Assembly: GCA_917880885.1 (NCBI GenBank) | Contig: OU862928.1 | Coordinates: forward strand, 43,512,962 to 43,576,961 | DNA: 64,000 nt | Direction: 5' to 3' | From: Limnephilus marmoratus | Taxonomy: Eukaryota; Arthropoda; Insecta; Trichoptera; Limnephilidae | Shown here: positions 58,866 to 64,000 of the stretch, piece after piece | Layout: each line of letters opens with the position of its first letter | How positions within the stretch are numbered: the stretch's first letter is position 1 | Made by a program: the position numbers and the translations under genes | The notes under the pieces: generated by a model | Told to the model about the DNA's origin: nothing | Database searches by the model: none | The model's input: the letters and a program-made list of their open reading frames with translations, nothing else

Positions 58866-59130
58866 TCTAATACAAATTATTTCTTTCGGCCAGCCAATTC
58901 TTCAACATAATATTTGTTTTACCATTTGTACATGTTTTAATTTCGGTAAGTAACATATTTAAGCAATTAGGTATCATGTGGTCCAGCGTTATTTTTCCAT
59001 ATTTGTTTAAATTCTCAGGTTAAGAATACTATATTGTAAGTGTGTCTGTAAGTATGTAAGTTGTCCCTTTCAAATTGAAAGCATTTTTATGAATTAGTGC
59101 CCCAAGCTTTAATAAAATCTTATTTAAGTA
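58866..59130 (-). pseudogene. LINE C-terminal relic, minus strand
   Basis: The minus strand reads KVLLKLGALIHKNAFNLKG, then NLNKYGKITLDHMIPNCLNM and KTNIMLKNWLAERNN. This is the end of a LINE RT protein of the LINE-A type (HNKYGQRTLEYIILLIFNKL). A stop interrupts it. Confidence 0.6.
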
Positions 59131-59208
59131 AAAAAAAATACTATTTACTCTTATAATCCCGGCTAAAGGATTACTTTTTTAAGGAGTTTTAGGAATTTTA
59201 GGAATGAA

Positions 59209-60353
59209 ATGCCCCCAAAAACCAATGCCGGAAGGCAAAATTTATCTATATTAGTTGACCTTCAAAAAGCATTTGATACAGTTAGTCATGACATACTTCT
59301 CAAGAAACTCGAGAAAATTGGTGTAGTTGGTCCTGCTCTCAATCTACTCAAATCATATCTTAGCAATAGAAAGCAATTCGTTAGCATTAACAATCAAAAT
59401 AGCAAATACGTTCCAATAAACTATGGAGTTCCGCAGGGGTCCATACTAGGTCCACTACTGTTCCAAATTTACCTCAACGATATTTCGCAATTAATTTTAA
59501 ATGGTGAAATCTTTTTATATGCTGATGATACAGCAATTTTCTACTGGGGTAAAAATTTAAACATCTTACTAGAAAATGCACAAAGAGACCTAGAAAAAAT
59601 CAACAGTTGGCTCCAATCAAATGTTTTAACAATGAATGTTAAAAAAACAGGATACATGATTTTAAGCTCAACCCGTAAAATAATTCCTCCTCATGTACCC
59701 TTAAAAATTGAAAACAACGACCTGCACATCCTGATCCAGGAAAAATATCTTGGGCTATGCATTGATCAGCATTTGACATTTAAACAACACATACAAGGTA
59801 TTAAAGATAAAATCATCCCCTTAATTAGCGTATTTAGCCGGCTATCATATCTGTTGCCAAATAAATTAAAAATAGGTTTATATTATAGTCTCGTACACTC
59901 ACATTTAAATTATTTGATTGAAATCTGGGGAAACGCATGTGAAACACACATAAATGAATTATTACAGGTAATACAAAACAAGGTAATCCAAAAAACTATT
60001 TAATTACAAGCTCAGAACATCCACAAAAAAATTATATATGGAAACAAAACTATTAACATTAAGAAAACTATATATAAAAACTATACATGTCTCCTTACAT
60101 ACAAAATACAAAATAATCTCGTACACACAAACACCGAATTCATTAAAACGTCCCAAGTACATAAACACTTTACACGACAACGTGATAACATACATTTAAA
60201 CACCATCCACACTAACTATGGTAAACAATCCATTGGTTACGAGGGGGGCAACTTATATAATTGTCTCCCAAATGACATTAAAAACGAAAAGAAGCTGGGT
60301 AAATTAAAAAAAAATATATTTATTCTTGATAAACAAAATAATGAAATAGAATA
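59209..60353 (+). pseudogene. LINE-E reverse transcriptase, frameshifted
   Basis: The frame 59209-60003 has motif A (ILVDLQKAFDTVSHDIL), motif B (YGVPQGSILGPLLFQIYLND), the catalytic YADDTAIF, LTMNVKKTGYMIL and KYLGLCIDQHLTFKQHI. The last residues before the stop at 60003 (VIQNKVIQKTI) lead into another frame with the usual C-terminus (LRTSTKKLYMETKLLTLRKL, NLYNCLPNDIKNEKKLGKLK). No genuine start codon remains; the 5' domains are absent. Confidence 0.87.
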
Positions 60354-60455
60354 GCACTGTATTGAAATATTTATTTATCTTAATGTGTATAATTATTTCT
60401 AGTTAAATGAGTGAAAATGTAATTTTCTTTTAACTGGAATAAAAAATAATAAAAA
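59209..60455 (+). mobile_element. LINE-E, 5'-truncated
   Basis: RT coding starts within motif A's domain and continues, with one frame change, to a stop at about 60353. The 3' UTR ends GAGTGAAAATGTAATTTTC, TTTAACTGGAATAAAAAA and an A-rich run. The same 3' end is present at 20622-20690. The element abuts the minus-strand relic at 58866-59130. Confidence 0.87.
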
Positions 60456-60573
60456 AAGATTATTAGAAGATTTATTTTAATTTTTTTAAACTTTATGAGT
60501 AAAATCTCAAATTAATTATTCATCCTAGACTTGCAGAAAAGTCAATAGATGTCGCGTATTAAAAATAAAATGG

Positions 60574-60886
60574 ATAAAAAAAATTATCCAGACACTATCT
60601 AGATTGCATTTAGTTCGAGTTGAATCTTACAATCATAAATAAAGATAGCAGCTAATAATACGTGCTTTAAGAAAATGAAGATAATGTTGGTAGTTCTTAG
60701 TCGAAGTATGATACAGTTATAAGTGACCGAATTTCATATGGGTTCCGTAGCTCAATCGGTAGAGCTCTTGCCATGTAAGCAAAGGGTCCTGGGTTCGTGT
60801 CCCAGCGGAGCCAATATCTTTTCTGATTTTTCTGTCTCAGATTTTCGATTGAGTTTCGCTAATATTGTCTTCATTTAATTAAAGAT
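60574..60886 (+). mobile_element. SINE1 copy with leader (tRNA head, anticodon loop TGT)
   Basis: A leader of about 160 bp (CAGACACTATCTAGATTGC onward) precedes a good tRNA fold at 60740-60812: acceptor GGTTCCG with CGGAGCC, A box TAGCTCAATCGGTAGAGC, B box GGTTCGTGTCCCAG and loop CATGTAA. U33 is replaced by A. The tail (CTGATTTTTCTGTCTC, GAGTTTCGCTAATATT, TTCATTTAATTAAAG) is that of the family. The leader and the tail are shared with 33938-34215, so this is a SINE and not a lone tRNA gene. Confidence 0.8.
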
Positions 60887-61504
60887 TATTAGAAGTTTCT
60901 TAGAAGAAACTTCTAATGTATCCATGGCAGAAAAAGAGAAGGTAAAAAAATTGCTAATTTTGCTAAATTTAATTACAGATTCTTTAAAGACAGAGTTTAA
61001 TAAAATAGATCCCAGAGAAAAGAAAGTACTAAAAAAGTAGCTACAAACCAAATTGTCAATAAACAAAAATTAAAAATAGCTATTTCGATAGTGATTCAAA
61101 TTAATAAATTTTTAAATGTCTTAAACAGTGCCTGTTCTTTAATTTCTAAAGATTAGTTGAATATTGTGTTAGGTACCTAAAATTGGGAAGCTGATAATTT
61201 TATTAAAAAAACATTAATTAATACACATTAATTATTATTTTAAACCCTTGCAATAGATACAACAAGTATTTGGGTCATGAGTTTATGTATGTCTTAGTAT
61301 ATACAATAAATAAAAAAGTAAAGGATAATTACGTACATTTAAAAAAGACAATATTTTTTTAAATAAATAAATAATAAAAAATAAATTTAAAAATTTTGTT
61401 TTGTATATAACAAGCTTTATGTTTACTATTTAGTTACATCTTAGGACTATTTCGTAACATTATTTCGTAACAACCTTTTCGTTACGTACATTTATTTTGA
61501 GAAA
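60887..61504. other. No gene recognised
   Basis: AT-rich; a short perfect inverted pair (AGAAGTTTCTTAGAAGAAACTTCT, 60891-60914) is the only notable structure. Confidence 0.45.
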
Positions 61505-61655
61505 TACTCATATATTTTTTTTAAATGAATTAATTGTGAAATAACACAAATTAATCAGATAAAATTGATTTGCGCATGCCGGGTTCGAACCCGCGACCTC
61601 CGGATTGTGAGTTGTGAGTCAAGAGTCTTACCCACTGGACTACGGAGGTCGTCAG
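61505..61655 (-). mobile_element. SINE2 copy, minus strand
   Basis: On the minus strand the head is GACCTCCGTAGTCCAGTGGG (A-box region) and GCGGGTTCGAACCCGGC (B box). The tail is AAATCAATTTTATC, TTAATTTGTGTTATTTCAC and TTCATTTAAAAA. The tail aligns with 41700-41772. Confidence 0.7.
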
Positions 61656-62195
61656 ACATGAGTTGTTTTGAAAAGCAAAAGCGAACAAATAAACATGACG
61701 GGTTTTAGCACAACTTTCTTGTAATAAATGTTTTGCTCCAAATTAGCACCATCTGTGAATGGGCAGATAATGAATTCATTTGTATCACTGTATTGACTGT
61801 ATTGCCATCTGTTGGCAAATACCGGAAGACAAATGAATATCTCTGGATGCTGGCGGTGTAGTAAGTTTTCTAGGCTCGTTATAGTCATGAGTCATGATCC
61901 CCAAGTTTTTTTCTATTATTACGATTATGTTCGAGTACGCTAGAACTTTACTTTAAAATGATTTTTTACTTTAAAATTTAAAAACAAAACAAGGCTCCCA
62001 TCAAACCTGTGCTGAATTTTGCAATATTTGGTTCTATTCGCCGTCAGCCGCGTTTTCACAACCATCGCCATAATTTCGTGTCTTGAAATTCATACACTGC
62101 TTTTCATAGATGTCGCTAATTATATAAATAATTTTAGAAATAAATATGTTTTTGTATTTTATGCTGATGAATTTATTTTTTTTGTTTTTTTACAT
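61656..62195. other. No gene recognised
   Basis: It contains GCACCATCTGTGAATGGGC (61746), echoed by GCGTCATCTATGAACGGG near 62539, suggesting an old repeat. No other feature was seen. Confidence 0.4.
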
Positions 62196-62438
62196 GAATA
62201 CCGCACAAGAGTCCCAAATGCTCCGGTCTGGAGCCAGTGGGACTATGGCAACTCCAATTGCGGTATGTTGTGAGGCTGAAGGTAGTGGGGAGGGGAAGGA
62301 GATAGGGAAGAGGAAGGTAAGGAAGTCCCTGGCTATTCAAATCTGGTCACCAAACACGGCTAATGCCATTTCAAGCAACCTTTCAATTCTGAATGGTGGT
62401 CTTACTCCAGGGCGATACTGAGAGTATCTTCCACTCTG
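62196..62438 (+). repeat. RepC copy
   Basis: It runs from GAATACCGCACAAGAGTCCC to GAGAGTATCTTCCACTCTG. The last 30 bases of other copies (GGAACGTGCCGCAAATATAC) are absent. Confidence 0.8.
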
Positions 62439-62717
62439 TTGTTGGCGGATGTATGAAAAATGTTTATGGACATTAATTCAATTCTTAGAAACATATTTAA
62501 TATGTATGAAAATACAATATTTTATTGTTCCAAGAACAGCGTCATCTATGAACGGGTAGTTTATAAATGATTTTAAATTTATTACCCGAAAAGGAAAAAA
62601 AATAAATTCGTTTGAATTTTTCACGAAGATTACAAAAACAGGAAAATGATAATATTATTATTTTATGTGGATATTAAATGTGTATCCTCTGTCTGCGTAG
62701 TTTTTTTTTAATTATTT

Positions 62718-62736
62718 TACTAGCTGGTACCCGGCA
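62718..62736 (-). mobile_element. Helitron-like end fragment (copy F)
   Basis: The minus strand gives ATGCCGGGTACCAGCTAG followed by T, the same end as copies C and D. The hAT element directly abuts it, so the Helitron copy was probably cut by the hAT insertion. Confidence 0.5.
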
Positions 62737-63252
62737 TCAGGCCCGGACTGGGACCATTTGGGGCCCTCCGCTAAAATCTGTAAAGGGGCCCCCTAACGTG
62801 GGCTGGGAGGGGGGAGGGGCTTCAGAAAACGATGAAAACGATGAAAACGATGAAAACGCGTTTCTACGCTTTATTGGCACCTATAAAGAAGAAGAAAATC
62901 AGATGGGTTTTTATACGAATATTATGATTTTCGACTTTTGTTGACTTTAATATTTATTGAAATAAAAAATTCACAGTATTTTTAGGATACCACAACACTA
63001 CTAAACACATGCTGTAGAACTGCCAATAATTATAATGGAGTTCAAAATAAGGGGCAGGATTTTATTCACACCAAAGCATTAATGAATTATGTCAAAATTA
63101 TTTGTGTAGTAAAAAAAATGACACACGGATATTAGGGATTAGAAAATAATACTAACATTAAAAAAAATCCTGTTGCAATGTTACAATGTTGTATACTAGA
63201 ATAGAAGGGGCTTAACTTAACTGAAATGATTCGACATTTTGCTCCCCTAGCC

Positions 63253-64000
63253 CTAAAGTAACAGTTTCTTTGTAAGCAACTCACTTGTAAAAGCTACTTC
63301 ATCTATTATTTTATTTTTGTCCAAATAATAAAATAAATCTCTCTCAACAGTTATAAAAAGCAGACTGGACATAAGGTCTTGGCCTAAGGACGACCGAAGT
63401 CGATTTTGGAAGTATTTTAAGTTTAGAAAAAACTCGTTCACATGTGACTTGGGTACAAGGCAGTAGCGTAGCTACCGCCGTATCAGCCGTATCAATGATA
63501 CGGGGCCCCCGGGCTACAGAGGCCTTTTGTTTCTTTTGTGAGAAAGCTTTATCCTTCATTAGGGCCCCCAACTAATTTTGATACAGGGCCCCTCCAAGGC
63601 ACGCTACTCTACTGGTACAAGGTATGGTAAGAACAAATTTATATACAATATACAGGTTGGTAAACAGTCCAGATTGAGTAAGTTCAAACAGAACAGAAAA
63701 AGCACATGTCAAACACTGGAAACATTGTCTATTTTCAGAGCAGTAAATATCAGCAATTGTTTCCGCTGCCGTTGGGTCCAAATCGTCTTCTTCGTCACTG
63801 CATCTGTCTCCGTAGTTCTCAGTGGACTCTGACGCTATGAATTTGCTGTATTGTTGTGCAAACTGTCGCAGCTCTATCAACAGCTGACTTCTTTCAATTT
63901 TACACAGTTAAGAAACACTGTGCAGAGCTTCTGTGGGAAATGTTTGGAGTTTCAAGTTAAAGTCAAACTTTTTGGGGTCCAACCAAGAGCAATCCTGTAA
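63253..64000 (-). pseudogene. hAT transposase C-terminal part (ZMYM/TTF-type hAT), broken
   Basis: Upstream pieces (63623-64000) read CSWLDPKKFDFNLKLQ, QLLIELRQFAQQYSKFI and SVLFELTQSGLFTNLYIVYK. After the MITE the dimerisation domain continues (PCTQVTCERVFSKLK in one frame; YFQNRLRSSLGQDLMSSLLF and TVERDLFYYL in the next). It is related to the transposase relic of hAT-1 (ASCERSFSKLKLIK). Two frame changes and a stop near 63930 make it non-functional. Confidence 0.85.
63461..63614. mobile_element. hAT-type MITE (154 bp) inside hAT-2 transposase
   Basis: The termini CAGTAGCGTAGC and GCTACTCTACTG are inverted repeats with one mismatch. The exact 8-bp duplication GTACAAGG lies at 63453-63460 and 63615-63622. 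The interior has GGGGCCCCCGGG and inverted GGGCCCC blocks. It is inserted in the transposase codons just before TQVTCERVFSK. Confidence 0.92.

Larger units (their letters stand above)
62737..64000 (-). mobile_element. hAT-2 transposon, 3' part, running off the window
   Basis: The left terminus CAGGCCCGGACTGGGACC is of hAT type. Minus-strand transposase remnants follow at 63253-63452 and 63623-64000. Between the terminus and the coding part lies a (GATGAAAAC)x3 repeat at about 62829-62857. The right terminus is outside the window, so the target duplication cannot be checked. Confidence 0.75.

Noticed and set aside
60740..60812. A functional tRNA gene (TGT loop)
   Set aside because: The fold is good, but U33 is missing and the sequence sits between a leader and a tail shared with another SINE copy. 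The same reasoning applies at 17946, 34101 and 30550.

Overview
This is a piece of an arthropod nuclear genome, almost certainly an insect. It is AT-rich, most of it is transposable-element (TE) sequence, and its one clear host gene is a spliced sugar/trehalose transporter. There are no operons, Shine-Dalgarno sites or CRISPR arrays. All calls come from reading the sequence and its translations; nothing was searched.

Region 1 (1-20.6 kb) is a nested stack of TEs. A minus-strand LINE (LINE-A) is split by a plus-strand Gypsy element (Gyp1, 1516-19763, target duplication AAGT). Gyp1's 5' LTR is split by a minus-strand BEL/Pao element (2052-10003), and that element carries a plus-strand Jockey-like LINE in its 5' leader. 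Gyp1's integrase is split by a hAT transposon (14320-18878, 8-bp target duplication ATAACAAG). The hAT holds two Penelope-like elements (RT plus GIY-YIG) in inverted orientation, with a tRNA-like SINE head and a perfect 54-bp palindrome.

Region 2 (20.6-31.7 kb) holds a LINE relic and then an apparently intact 8-exon transporter gene on the minus strand (start codon at 31668, stop at 22485, 506 aa predicted). Every splice phase agrees. Its introns are full of TEs: a CR1-like LINE with a hairpin 3' tail, a 143-bp palindromic MITE, Helitron ends, SINEs and other repeats.

Region 3 (31.7-42.8 kb) is a mosaic of 5'-truncated LINEs, SINEs, Helitron-like ends, an unnamed repeat family (RepC) and a 7-bp x 52 tandem array.

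Region 4 (42.8-54.5 kb) is one long minus-strand LTR retrotransposon (Gyp2, 11.7 kb) with 753/754-bp LTRs and target duplication CTGG, inserted into a RepC copy. It has gag, an A AAA AAC frameshift site right at the gag stop, a pol with a few breaks, and an unusually long (4.3 kb) non-coding 3' region containing a 31-bp x 6 array.

Region 5 (54.5-64 kb) has more Helitron, MITE and RepC copies, three candidate last exons of an unidentified plus-strand gene (57137-57564), another LINE, two SINE families, and a decayed hAT transposase at the right edge that is interrupted by a 154-bp hAT-type MITE.

Apart from the transporter and perhaps the 57-kb exons, the coding capacity is that of mobile elements: reverse transcription (LINEs, Penelope, Gypsy, BEL), integration (DDE integrases, hAT transposase, GIY-YIG endonuclease), and non-autonomous elements that must use those enzymes in trans.
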